64,000 nt of DNA. Source: Plantago ovata. Its lineage: Eukaryota > Streptophyta > Magnoliopsida > Lamiales > Plantaginaceae. The notes under the pieces were generated by a model. It saw only the letters and a program-made list of their open reading frames with translations, ran no database searches and was not told the DNA's origin. Positions 13,122 through 22,383 of this stretch are shown one piece after another; within the stretch, counting starts at the first letter, position 1, and every line of letters starts with the position of its first letter. Location: positions 69,860,753-69,924,752 of the forward strand of contig CM051456.1 in the NCBI GenBank assembly GCA_028274465.1, read 5' to 3'. The position numbers were made by a program, and so were the translations under genes.

Positions 13122-13595
13122 GTGGGTTTCGAACTCCTCATTATGTCTAATATGATATCTATGACGACTCGAGTTTATGGTGTAGCATTTTTATACTTAT
13201 GTGTTGTGCATTTATGTTTGTTGTAATTTCCACATTTGCTACTAATTCCGTTATTACGTTTCAAGTTAATTTGTTTTGAGATGACAAGTGTAATCCATGC
13301 TACATTAATAATAAAACATTATTTTTCAATATTGTACTAAAAAAAATACAAGTGTTGTTCAACTTCCATGCATTGACAAGTGTTTGTATATGAGCATGCA
13401 AACCTTCTATCAATACCCGTGGCTTCATTCTATCATCATCATGTATATAAAATAATTATAATATAAAAAATGAAATAAATAATAAAAAATATGAAAACAA
13501 TAGCAAAATATTAGAAAAGCGAAGTAAATAATAATAAATATAAGAAGTAAAAAAAAGAACTAAATAATAATAATAATAAAATATAGTTGCTTACG

Positions 13596-13722
13596 TTCAG
13601 TATAATACAATCGATTATATGCTATATTTATACCTCTCCTTCGAACAATGCTATTGTTATTAAAATTATTTCCATATTTTTTTCTACAATATTAATAGCA
13701 TTGCAGATGGAGAGGTATAAAT
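13596..13722 (+). ncRNA. Hairpin 1 of the array
   Basis: The arms atttatacctctcc (from 13626) and its exact reverse complement ending at 13722 pair over 14 nt; pairing continues with mismatches through caatgctatt/aatagcattg. The loop is AT-rich. The motif acgttcag sits 26 nt upstream. Its 5' arm pairs even better (tatacctctccttcg, 15 nt) with the 3' arm at 13841-13858. Confidence 0.6.
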
Positions 13723-13739
13723 ATGACATTATAGATTGC

Positions 13740-13862
13740 TATTTTCATCCTCACATAAACAAATAAATATTTACGGGGAGTTATGACATTATATATTGTT
13801 ATTAAGATTATTTCCATTTTTTCTTCAATATTGATAGCATTACCGAAGGAGAGGTATAATTA
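13740..13862 (+). ncRNA. Hairpin 2 (5' arm degraded)
   Basis: The 3' arm gcattaccgaaggagaggta (13837-13856) and the loop are homologous to hairpin 1. The local 5' arm near 13775 has lost its match, so this unit may fold only with the hairpin 1 arm or be dead. Confidence 0.4.
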
Positions 13863-14209
13863 TGACCATTCCATCATATTTGCTGGCTAGACGATCCGAA
13901 ATAGTTATGATGACGAATTTATTTTGACGCGAGCTATAATTATTCGATTTCAAACCTTAGATAAAGTAACTAATCTGTTCCACATGGTGAAGTTCGGATT
14001 TAAAAAATATGTAATCGACAAGTGTTGAAGATGAGAGTAAAGGCTGAAAATGACAAGTGTGGATGGTGTTACATGCATTCTAATACATGCATTGACAAGT
14101 GTTTGTCACAATTCATGCAATGCTTCAATAAATATAGGCTTCCACCTAAATCCTACTTCATTCACATTTTTCTTCATTTACTTGCTTCTTCACTCAAAGT
14201 CTATTCACT

Positions 14210-14717
14210 ATGAATCAGTACCCTCAGTTTGAGGCAAGGTTTGATAGAAATCTCAATTTATGCTAACAAACGGAGTCAGGTATTTTACTTATTGATAAAA
14301 ATCTTTTTGTTGAATATATTTATCCTGTCTTTTCTCCACTAAATTTAGTTTGAAAATAGGTATTACGAAGCAAATGGAAGAGATGATTCTGACCCTACTC
14401 TGCTTATCAAGCTTTTGGATGTCAAGGAGAAGGCCGAAATTTATGAGCACCGCTACGGTCCCATCTTTCAAGCTGCTCAAGTTGTTGCACAGCTTCATCT
14501 CATCTATCTCGAACATCATGTGATTGAGCAAACCGTCAAAGGTCTTAAGCAAAAAATATTAAATATGGAAAAATAAAACATTGAAAGGGGGTGTGCCGAA
14601 GCTTTCAAGTACAACTATAAAACTGAGTGTTGCGGTCAATTGATTGAAATGTTGGCTCGATTCTGCCGATACGATTGGAATTGAATCGATTATGAAGGAT
14701 CAAGTTCAAAAATCACG
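14210..14717 (+). pseudogene. Unrecognised small gene, copy 2
   Basis: Paralogue of the gene at 12696-13121. Exon 1 (14210-14279) encodes MNQYPQFEARFDRNLNLC followed by TAA at codon 19. Exon 2 (14349-14717) encodes DPTLLIKLLDVKEKAEIYEH, RYGPIFQAAQVVAQLHLIYL and VKGLKQKILNMEK, then TAA, with a further recognisable stretch (FKYNYKTECCGQLIEMLARF) beyond it. Stops lie at different places in the two copies, so each decayed independently or neither has been translated for some time. A hairpin-arm relic follows about 110 bp downstream. Confidence 0.45.
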
Positions 14718-14820
14718 GTGAACATCTATGTTGTTGAATTTCAATAAGTAAAGTTGTTATTATAACAACAACACTTTGTCTTTTTATTTTCCGTTTGTTT
14801 TGTTTTCCATTAGTGTGTAA

Positions 14821-14850
14821 TAAAAACATTCACCGAAGGAGTGGTATGAA
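14821..14850 (+). ncRNA. Hairpin 3 relic (3' arm only)
   Basis: attcaccgaaggagtggtat resembles the 3' arms of hairpins 1, 2 and 6 and is followed by the shared downstream phrase (ttttcatcata at 14873-14883). No matching 5' arm was found. Confidence 0.35.
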
Positions 14851-14954
14851 ATAAACATTTGAGATCAATTATTTTCATCATAAAACCCTTTTAAAGAACA
14901 TATACTATACCATGAAATTAAATAGATGAAATAATAAATATTTAATGAAAAATT

Positions 14955-15083
14955 TGTTGTGTTCAGTAAGTCACAATATATTTGTCCCTTTCAATAGAAC
15001 CGGTGATGGTTGAGGATAACATTTATGCATTACTTTTAAAGTGTTAACGTATAATAGTCACCCTCAACAACCACCGGTTCAAT
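14955..15083 (+). ncRNA. Hairpin 4
   Basis: The arms 14998-15020 (aaccggtgatggttgagg) and 15057-15079 (complement of aaccggtggttgttgagg) pair with few mismatches around a loop of about 36 nt. The motif ttgtgttcag ends about 30 nt before the 5' arm. Flanks and loop align with hairpin 7; see the covariation finding. Confidence 0.7.
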
Positions 15084-15189
15084 TGCCACGATGCAACCAT
15101 TGTAATCACTTTCATCATAACACAAAGTTTAGGGATATTAGTTTAAATATATATATGTATTGAAATATAAATTAATTTTTGAAATAAAA

Positions 15190-15375
15190 TTACAGCTATG
15201 AGTTTTAGATACAAATAACCCTTTATTGAAACTTAGATAATCCAAGAAGCCTCCGGCAAAGCCAATATTATTATTATTTTCAGTTAATCAACGTATAATA
15301 ATGACTTCACCGGAGGCTACTTGCATTATCGTAGTACAAGGATTATTATCTCATCATCAAGTACAAAGAATATAG
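15190..15375 (+). ncRNA. Hairpin 5
   Basis: The arms 15236-15261 and 15305-15330 pair through gataat.caag.agcctccgg. Downstream flank gtagtacaaggattatta and the pre-arm phrase acttaga are shared with hairpin 13. The upstream motif is decayed in this unit. Confidence 0.7.
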
Positions 15376-15377
15376 TT

Positions 15378-15515
15378 GTTAAGTCCAGTAAATCATGTGA
15401 CATTATAATGGGATTCTCATCGTTTTTATTTTTATAGATATTGTTATTAATATTATTTTAATATTTATTTTTTATAATCATATAGCATCGTCGAAGGAGA
15501 TTGCAATTTTCATCA
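15378..15515 (+). ncRNA. Hairpin 6 (weak)
   Basis: gttaagtccagtaa at 15377-15390 stands in for the usual motif. The 3' arm 15489-15508 (cgtcgaaggagattgca) pairs only partly with ggattctcatcg at 15411-15422. The downstream phrase ttttcatcatcacata is intact. Confidence 0.4.
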
Positions 15516-15557
15516 TCACATATAATTTTGTGTATGTATATTTAATGAGCTATTTTT

Positions 15558-15730
15558 TTATGTTCAGTAGGATGCAATCTATTTGACCCTTTCAATACAA
15601 CTGGTGAATGTTGATAATAACTTTTAAGCATTAATTTTAATTTATTGATGCATAATAGTAATTCTCAACATGCACCAGTTGTATAACCATGGTGCAATGA
15701 TTGTGCACGTTTTTCTTCATCACACAAATA
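15558..15730 (+). ncRNA. Hairpin 7
   Basis: The arms 15596-15618 (tacaactggtgaatgttg) and 15661-15683 are near-complementary. It begins with atgttcagtaggatgcaatc and ends with ttcttcatcacacaaa, the unit borders seen elsewhere. Confidence 0.7.
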
Positions 15731-15783
15731 AGTCGTAACAAATGAAATAACAATTCCTATCACAATTATATATGTTATTGAAT

Positions 15784-15945
15784 AGTGTTCAGACATTTCA
15801 ATGTTTTAGGACAATGCCACATGTATCTGCTTGAATAACTATTACTTTGAATGGAATCATTCAAAAGATGTAATAAGGACTTCAAGGAGATACATGCGCC
15901 ATTGTCACATTTTCATATAAATAGATTTTGTCATCATAACACTAT
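15784..15945 (+). ncRNA. Hairpin 8
   Basis: The arms 15810-15844 (gacaatgccacatgtatct) and 15871-15906 are complementary over about 35 nt with scattered mismatches. agtgttcagac lies 18 nt upstream of the arm and gtcatcataacac downstream. Confidence 0.7.
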
Positions 15946-16201
15946 TTTGAAAAACATACATTACAATTGAAAATATACATCAAAACTATGGTTTAAAGTA
16001 AAGTGAAATAATATCAAATATAAAATAATATGAAATGGTAAAATATGAAAAGGTAGAATGTGTTAATCAAATTTGGTATCCAAGTTCAAACTATAGGATA
16101 ATAGAAATGTGCTAAATATGCGGATTTATAAAAGATTACAAATAGTTTTTTAATCAGCAAACTGAAAACTAACACTTACAATTATTGTTTACATGATAAT
16201 C

Positions 16202-16288
16202 AAAGTACAAGCACACTATCCCAAGCGGAACCGCCTGCTCTTAATGTAAGTGCAGACGGTGCCGGTTGGGGTAGTGTGTTTGTACTTT
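16202..16288 (+). ncRNA. Hairpin 9 (long, compact)
   Basis: The arms 16202-16238 (aaagtacaagcacactatcc) and 16252-16288 pair over 37 nt around a loop of only about 13 nt. It is markedly GC-richer than its surroundings. The usual upstream motif is not evident. Confidence 0.75.
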
Positions 16289-16334
16289 TATTCCGTGCAA
16301 CCCTTATTAAATTGCAAGTGACATTGTTTCCATT

Positions 16335-16449
16335 CCATCATAATTGTGGCCCGGCGATCCGAATCACTATACATGACAGGGACCTTTACTGGAATGTAAT
16401 GGTACCTGTCATGGATAGTGAGTCGAAGTAGAGCCACAAAAAATGATGG
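16335..16449 (+). ncRNA. Hairpin 10 (longest stem)
   Basis: Pairing starts at ccatcat (16335) with atgatgg (ends 16449) and continues through ttgtggc, tcactat and catgacagg to a small loop, giving a stem of about 50 bp with internal mismatches. Confidence 0.75.
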
Positions 16450-16461
16450 AAAGGATTTAAG

Positions 16462-16600
16462 GATATAGTTGTGCTCAGTAAATTCAAACCTTATTAACTA
16501 TGTTTGATGTCCACCATTTGATAAGTTCCTCCTATTATTATATTGAATGCAAATGAGTTAACGTTAAATAGGCAGAGCTTCTCCAATGGTGGCCATAAAA
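16462..16600 (+). ncRNA. Hairpin 11
   Basis: The 30-nt arms 16507-16536 and 16566-16595 share ccaccatt, ga.aag and cctatt with their partner, with about six mismatches. ttgtgctcagtaaattc precedes it by about 35 nt. Confidence 0.7.
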
Positions 16601-16624
16601 AGGACTAAGTATGCTACAACATTT

Positions 16625-16745
16625 GCGATGAGTATACAACTACAGAACTGTGAAATTGAATTAATGAATTTTGTGTTTTCTGGCTTCACAAGTCTTGATT
16701 ATAGACTTATGAAGCAGAAAACACCAAAATCATTAATGAATTTTG
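16625..16745 (+). ncRNA. Hairpin 12 (small loop)
   Basis: The arms 16660-16694 and 16703-16737 pair almost completely (attaatga, tgttttctg, cttca, aagtct) around an 8-nt loop. No clear upstream motif. Confidence 0.75.
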
Positions 16746-16814
16746 CACCGTCCTGCGTTATATAAAATTTTAAGTAATATGATATGGTTAAATATGATGT
16801 TACATTTTATATCT

Positions 16815-16990
16815 ATTGTTTGTGTTCAGCCAAATATAACCTTTTTAACTTAGACAATCTGACATGCTACCTGCAAGGTCAATATTAATATGACTTTCTT
16901 CTAATCAATATATTATAATGACCTCGCAGGAAGCAATTCATATTGTCATAGTACAAAGATTATGATTTCGTCATCATCACACTATAATAA
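16815..16990 (+). ncRNA. Hairpin 13
   Basis: The arms 16853-16880 (gacaatctgacatgctacct) and 16920-16947. ttgtgttcagccaaat is 24 nt upstream, and atagtacaaagattatgatt with catcatcacac downstream. It aligns with hairpin 5 along its whole length. Confidence 0.75.
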
Positions 16991-17007
16991 ATTTATCTAT
17001 TCATAGC

Positions 17008-17136
17008 TATAATTGTGTTCAGAACGTTGCAATCTATTTTAATTGTGTAAAAGAACATGTCATTGTAAGTAATAGCTATTACAATTACATTATACAATGC
17101 TATTGAAATTACTATTGCATAGAATGCAGGTTTTAT
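17008..17136 (+). ncRNA. Hairpin 14 (last, next to the gypsy insertion)
   Basis: aattgtgttcagaacgttgc marks the unit start. The arms around 17046-17072 and 17112-17136 pair with more mismatches than most (gtaaaa, catt, gtaat). The unit's downstream border is lost because element J begins at 17142. Confidence 0.5.
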
Positions 17137-17141
17137 TACCA

Positions 17142-17183
17142 TGATGACAGTGTTTTTTACACTATCATTCGGGTCTTTTTCAA
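17142..17183 (+). mobile_element. Element J (Ty3/gypsy, Athila-like), first 42 bp of 5' LTR
   Basis: tgatgacagtgttttttaca followed by ctatcattcgggtctttttca matches the start of the other gypsy LTRs in the window (tgatgaacgtgtattttac). The rest of this LTR resumes at 46657 after the Tat element, which inserted here with a five-base duplication (ttcaa/ttcac). Confidence 0.85.
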
Positions 17184-18465
17184 TGTTGATAGGTAATTAG
17201 TGCTTTCCTCTGGAGCGTCGTAGGGCGAAGGTTCTAGAACGTCCTTCACACTTCAAGTGCCTTCCGTACTGTACCTAGGACCTGAGGTATAACTTAGCAA
17301 GAGGGGGGGGGGTTAGTTCCACAAGACCGGCTTGTCTAAGATCAAGCCGGAGGGACAACTTTACGTGTAGGGAGTTGGTAGGCTTCCCTAGTAAATGTAG
17401 AGTGAGAAAGTAGTGTGATGATTGAATGATTGATTGATTACCTTGATTGAGTGAGCCCATATTTATACTAGCAATAGAATATTGCTTGGGCACTTAGAAT
17501 TGTGACAAGTGTCCGGCCATGATTGAGTCTTCTATGGGCTTAGGCCCATTTGGAGTGACCCATGGGCTTTGGCCCAGATCTTCCACTAGGGCTGACAGGG
17601 GTAAAATGGTCATCCTTAGTACCAAAGTGCTCTTAGGGCGGGTGTCGCCCTAGCACCGTCCGAGGATGGGGTAGTAGGGCGACTGCCGAGCTTCCAAGGT
17701 CCGAGGACCACCTTTTCTTTAGGACATGTTAATTCTTCCTTGACGTAAGAAGTTATGTCCGACCACCTGTGGTAGTAGGGCGGAAGGACACTCGTCTGAC
17801 TACTTGTGCTAGTAGGGCACAAGGGCACCAATCTTGTTCCTCTCGACGTGCTAGTAGGGCGAGGCTACGTAGCCGGAGGTCGTGGTGTAGCCTGAGGATC
17901 TCTTTGCTGGGCTTGCCTTTCTCCTAGCTGGTGGCTACTAGGACTTTGTCCTGCTAGTAGGGCGTCACCACGCTAGTAGGGCAGCTCAATGGCTAGTAGG
18001 GCAGTTGTACTTTTAGGCCGCACATAAGGACCAGGCCCGACCCTGAGGGTGTGTGGGCTGCCCGACCGCTCAGGGCCTCCGAAAAATTAGGGCCTCAAAT
18101 TTATAGATTGTTCATATGTATATACATTGATGATGCATAAAAATTAAATAAAGATCTTGTAGCTTGTTGCATTTAGTTAACTTTTAAGGCCTGGATTTTT
18201 GAGAGGTCACGGGTTCAATTTCTGTTGTGTCCTTTTTCACATATATTTCTTATTTTTTATTAAATACTTGGGCCCGTTTAAAATTTTCGCACAGGGCCTC
18301 TAAATCTCAGGGCCGGCCCTGATAAGGACTTAGGTTATTTTGCCTAGTCTTTTGTCTGGTCGGACCCTGATGAAAGGTGATCGGACCCTTCTATCATGGT
18401 CAGCCCTTGATGCCCTAGTACGCTCTTAGACGTCCTTAAGGGTTGGACATATTCCAACACCAACA
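17184..18465 (-). mobile_element. Tat-like gypsy element, 3' LTR (minus strand)
   Basis: TG...CA-bounded LTR, nearly the same sequence as 45649-46656 apart from an inserted hAT element. On its right (5' on the element's strand) is a purine-rich tract (actagggggaca read on the minus strand), as expected before a 3' LTR. Together with 45649-46656 it delimits one element that has been split and has lost most of pol. Confidence 0.9.
18032..18321. mobile_element. Small non-autonomous hAT element
   Basis: 290 bp, ends cag...ctg with imperfect inverted termini (gaccctgag versus ctcagggccggccctg). It is flanked by an exact 8-bp duplication, ataaggac (18024-18031 and 18322-18329). The sister Tat LTR near 46511-46522 has the uninterrupted site cacataaggacttagg. 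This proves insertion and gives its exact ends. Confidence 0.93.
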
Positions 18466-18634
18466 TATGTCCCCCTAGTTTCCAAGTATCTTTTTAGAAG
18501 ATAGTTGTGGAACTATTAAGTTCAAGTCGGCCTTCCCTTCAATCTTGAAGTATGGTCCGATGTATAATTGTAAAAAGTTTTTCCTTGCGACCCAATGGTT
18601 TTCATAATCTTTCCCTCCTCCTATCTCTCCCTTG
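18466..18634 (-). mobile_element. Tat-like element, internal end next to its 3' LTR
   Basis: About 170 bp on the minus strand with an open stretch (KDYENHWVARKNFLQLYIGP), then the purine tract. It is all that remains of the element's 3' internal region before the gypsy block at 18635. Confidence 0.6.
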
Positions 18635-19834
18635 ATGAACGTGTATTTTACACTTTCATTCGAGTCTTTTTTCACCAATTTAGCTATCCTCTATGTTAAT
18701 TTAGCTATATTATAGTGCATTTTATTAGAATAGTGTCACGTTTTCCTTTAGTTTGTATTTTACAGGTTTTGGGTGAAAAACGAGGTTTTCCGGGCAATTA
18801 TATTGAAGAGAACGAAGAATCGGTGTTCCGAAGGCATTTTTGGAGTATCTAGAAGTTTCCGGATAGGATTTGAAGTCTAGGGGTCGAGTCTGAAGGCTAA
18901 AAGGTCACTAGAAGGCAAAAACCGAGTCCGAAAAGGAAACGAAATCCAAAAACGCGTCGAAAACGCGTCACCTGCCGACTGGACCTCCCGGGCGATTCGC
19001 CCGGGACGTGGGGCAGTTCGCCCCACACCAGGAGATTCGCCCGGTGTGTGGGGTGATTCGCCCCACACGATCCGAACCCCTATATATAGTTGCTTAGTTT
19101 TCTCCGTTTTTCATACTTTCTCAGACCTTTTTCTCACCTTTCTCATTAGTTTTCGGGAAGAATTCTCCAGAGCCTGTTCTGGGAATTCCTAACATAGGAG
19201 ACACTTTTTCTTATCGTTTTGGAGCTTGTGAGATCACGATTCTTCGGAGATTGACAACCTTCGGTAACATTGTATCTTGCAATTTTTTCTATTCATATTT
19301 TTTTATCTTTCAACATGTTTTCATTCAATCTTGCTATGATTTCTGTTGATTGCATGCCATCTATGAGTAGCTAAATTTATCGTTGGTGATAGTATGTGAT
19401 TTCTTAGCGAAGGGTGAATAATTATGCTGATGGCGGTAAAGCGAATCAGACTTTGAGTTATTGCTTTATTTCTTTGATCTATCTAAGCCCTCTATCTTCG
19501 TAGTGTTGAATAATAACGGAACACATTGGACAATTCATTGATCAAAGATCTCTATGCAAAACGATCGGGTACTTCATGCATGATTATTAACCTGTTATGC
19601 TTTGAATGATCATACTATCACTAACCTCCATTATCTGATAAGAAAAACCTGTGCTAATTCGTTTGTTGATTTTATAGTTTAAGTTAGATTAGATAAAGCT
19701 AGTTATAGTCCTTAGAGATCGACACTCGAGGTTATTTTACCGCTACACTACGGTTTTCGTTGTAGTTGTGAATTGCCTTTGGCTAAATACAAATTTATTT
19801 GATTAATTAGAATCTGACAAATTCCGATTCATCA
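18635..19834 (+). mobile_element. Element A-B (gypsy, Athila-like), 5' LTR
   Basis: 1.2-kb LTR starting tgatgaacgtgtatttt and ending ccgattcatca. It contains a GC-rich palindromic block at about 18985-19070 (gggcgattcgcccg and similar) and a TATA-like ctatatatag after it at about 19080. A few percent different from the LTR at 26090-27292. Confidence 0.92.
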
Positions 19835-19837
19835 AAT

Positions 19838-19855
19838 TGGCGCCGTTGCCGGGGA
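19838..19855 (+). other. Primer-binding site of element A-B
   Basis: tggcgccgttgccgggga is exactly complementary to the 3' end of plant tRNA-Asp(GTC), the usual Athila-group primer. It lies 3 nt after the LTR. Related sites follow the LTRs at 27292, 39196 and 48662, and precede 37801 on the minus strand. Confidence 0.9.
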
Positions 19856-19978
19856 CTATACTCCTTTTTTCTATTTAGCTTTTATATATTTTCAGCATTC
19901 AATTCCTAGTTTTAGTTGTTTTTATTTTTTCTGTTTGATCTCTCTGATACTCCTTTCTTAGCTTGTTACAGATAGTGT

Positions 19979-22137
19979 ATGCGACATACACGATCTAGGG
20001 GAACACCGCTTGCTGATTCAATTGCTGAAATCGACAGAGTCTACCACCAAAAAAGGCGACTACTTCGAAGACGTGAACTAGAGGAAATAGAGGATATCGA
20101 TTTCTGTGAATCACTACATAGTCTTTTCAAGGAAATCGACGGAATGGCAGAAGCTAGACCACTGAAAGAATGGGTTCAACCCTCCAAGGATCGTATGAGG
20201 GGACCGGAGATTGTTCTTTCGTCTGCAACTCGAGATCTGGAAATCAAGAACCACGCGTTCCAACAACTTCCGAGGTTCTATGGCTTAGCAAGGGAAGATG
20301 TGATGGGGTACTTGCACGATATCGATGATTTCGTCAACCAACTCCCACGACCCGGAGTTGAAATAACAACGGATGAGTTGAGGATGAAGGTTTTTGCTAT
20401 GGGGCTTGGCGACAGAGCCAAGTCATGGTTGAGTTCTCTACCGGCGGGCTCGCTGGAAACTTGGGAGAAGGTTTTTTCAGCTTTCATGGAGAAATACTTC
20501 CCTCACACCTTGACTACCGCGCTTAAGGCGCAATCACTGGGTTCAAACAAGACTATAATGAGACCATCTACACCGCGTTTGAGAGGTTCCAAGACCTCAT
20601 GAACAAGTGCCCTCACCATGGTTTTGGGCTTTCGGATCTTGTCCAGCACTTCTACAATGGACTAACCTTCGAGAACCAACAAGTGGTGGATTTCCAATGC
20701 CGTGGCAATATTTGGGAAGAAACCGCGGAAGCCGTCTGGGCGGTTTTCGAAAGGCTTGCAAAGAGTTCGCAATTCAAGGATCCAAGAGCAATGGTTAGGA
20801 GACGTGGACCTGAAGCTCCACCCACTCAGGAAGCCCCTATGTATGGGGGGAATGGGGATCGATTCGAGTGCTTTACCAACAAATTGAAACAAGTCCTCAA
20901 GAACTCCGCAGGAACAGCTATGTCAAACGAAGTTTGCCAAATATGCAAGAACTATGGGCATGGAGCTCATATGTGTAGATCAGAGCTTGCATATGATGAT
21001 GGCAATTGGGTTCAAGGAGGCAAAGAGGAAGCCTTTGCTACGGAATTTGGTACTCAAGAAGCTAGCTACGGACAAGATGGTAGGAATCCTCGAGGTGGAT
21101 TTTGGAGAAGAGGGTTCCGAAGCAATCAAGGATATGCACCGGCTAGCCAAACTTATGGCCCTAACCAAGACCGTAGTAGACTTAACTATGGTAATGATCA
21201 CTGCGAAAATCCGCTCCGAAAGAGCAACCGAAGTCGAAGACAACTCTACTAATGGAGAACTTGCAAAAGATGGTTGATCACACCCAAAGTTTTCTTAAGC
21301 GTTATGAAGAAGATTCTGAGAAGACTAGGGCGAGGCTTGATCGATTGGAAGAGAGCACTAGGCTTGCCCATCAAAAGATGCAAGAGTTGATTGACCGAGG
21401 AGCAAGTAGGGAGCAAGGGAAGCTGCCTAGCAACACTGAGAAGTCGATGTCCATTACCTTAGTGGGTGATCTTCCGGTTGAAATCACCATCAAGAAGGTT
21501 TCTAAGTGCGAGTGTTGCAAGGATGAAGAACCCCCACTAGCCAAGGAAGAAGAGAAGGACCTTGGTACTGATGAGATTGAAGAGGAGCAAGAGGATCCCA
21601 AGCCAATCCCTCAAAGTTTCGATGTTAAGGTCGGGATTTGGTGAACTTGAAGATGTTCGTGCTACACTAGATACGGGATCCTACTCTAATGTGCTCCCAA
21701 TGAATGTGTTTGAGAAGAGTAGCCTTGGAAAACTATCTGAGCATAAGGCTATTGTGCAATTGGCGGATGGATCCTTTGTGAGACCCGAAGGCGTTGTGAA
21801 GAACGTATTGGTTAAGATTGGTGAAACTTCTCTGTACACCAATTTTGTAGTTATGCCGGCGTCTACACCTGGGATGGGGGATGTTGTTGTCTTGGGGCGA
21901 ACGTTCTTGACTAACCTACGCTCCGTGATAGACATCTACCAAAGGACTTGCACCATTGAGGTGGATGGCAAGCGACATGTGTTGCGAGCCATATCTGATC
22001 CACATAATCACTTCAATGCTTCTCACACCATTAACTACTGTGGTCTTGCTGTCTATGTTCATTCTTATTCACAGGTTCGTGGCATGAGGAGAAGATCCAT
22101 GAAGGGGAAGTCTAGTACCCTCAAGAAGAAGAGCTAG
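19979..22137 (+). mobile_element. Gag and protease-like region of element A-B (broken)
   Basis: Gag begins MRHTRSRGTPLADSIAEIDR and includes QQLPRFYGLAREDVMGYLHD, a CCHC zinc knuckle (CQICKNYGHGAHMC), a coiled-coil stretch and an aspartic-protease-like DTGSYSN. It is closely related to the whole frame at 35488-37632. The region is interrupted by several breaks and no reverse transcriptase or integrase follows, so the element was probably non-autonomous. Confidence 0.85.
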
Positions 22138-22383
22138 AGCAAGAAGAAGTCGAGTCTAAGACTATAATGGCGCTATCCGGGAGGCAACCCGGAGTTTTTA
22201 TTGCTTTTTTACCGCTTTATTGCATGCATTCATACATTGAACAATTTGCTTTTCATATGTGAATTTGTTCGTCTCTGCGTCGTTTGTGCTTATGTTTATG
22301 TTTGAGTGAACTTTTTCGAGTGTTTTTGTTGAGTAGAAAGGTTTTCGGGGATAAAAAAACTGAATTTTCGAAAAATTTTCGTC

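Noticed and set aside
13596-17136. CRISPR-like array
   Set aside because: Repeats are long, diverged and hairpin-forming with variable arms rather than short identical repeats with spacers, and the DNA is from a plant nucleus.
13596-17136. Hairpins as a MITE cluster
   Set aside because: No terminal inverted repeat is shared between units, no target duplications flank them, and what is conserved is the flank rather than the ends. Not wholly excluded without a genome-wide search.
13596-17136. U6-like promoter elements (USE) as reported for microRNA loci of the parasite Cuscuta
   Set aside because: I looked for TCCCACATCG-like sites upstream of the hairpins and saw none; the recurring GTGTTCAG motif is different.
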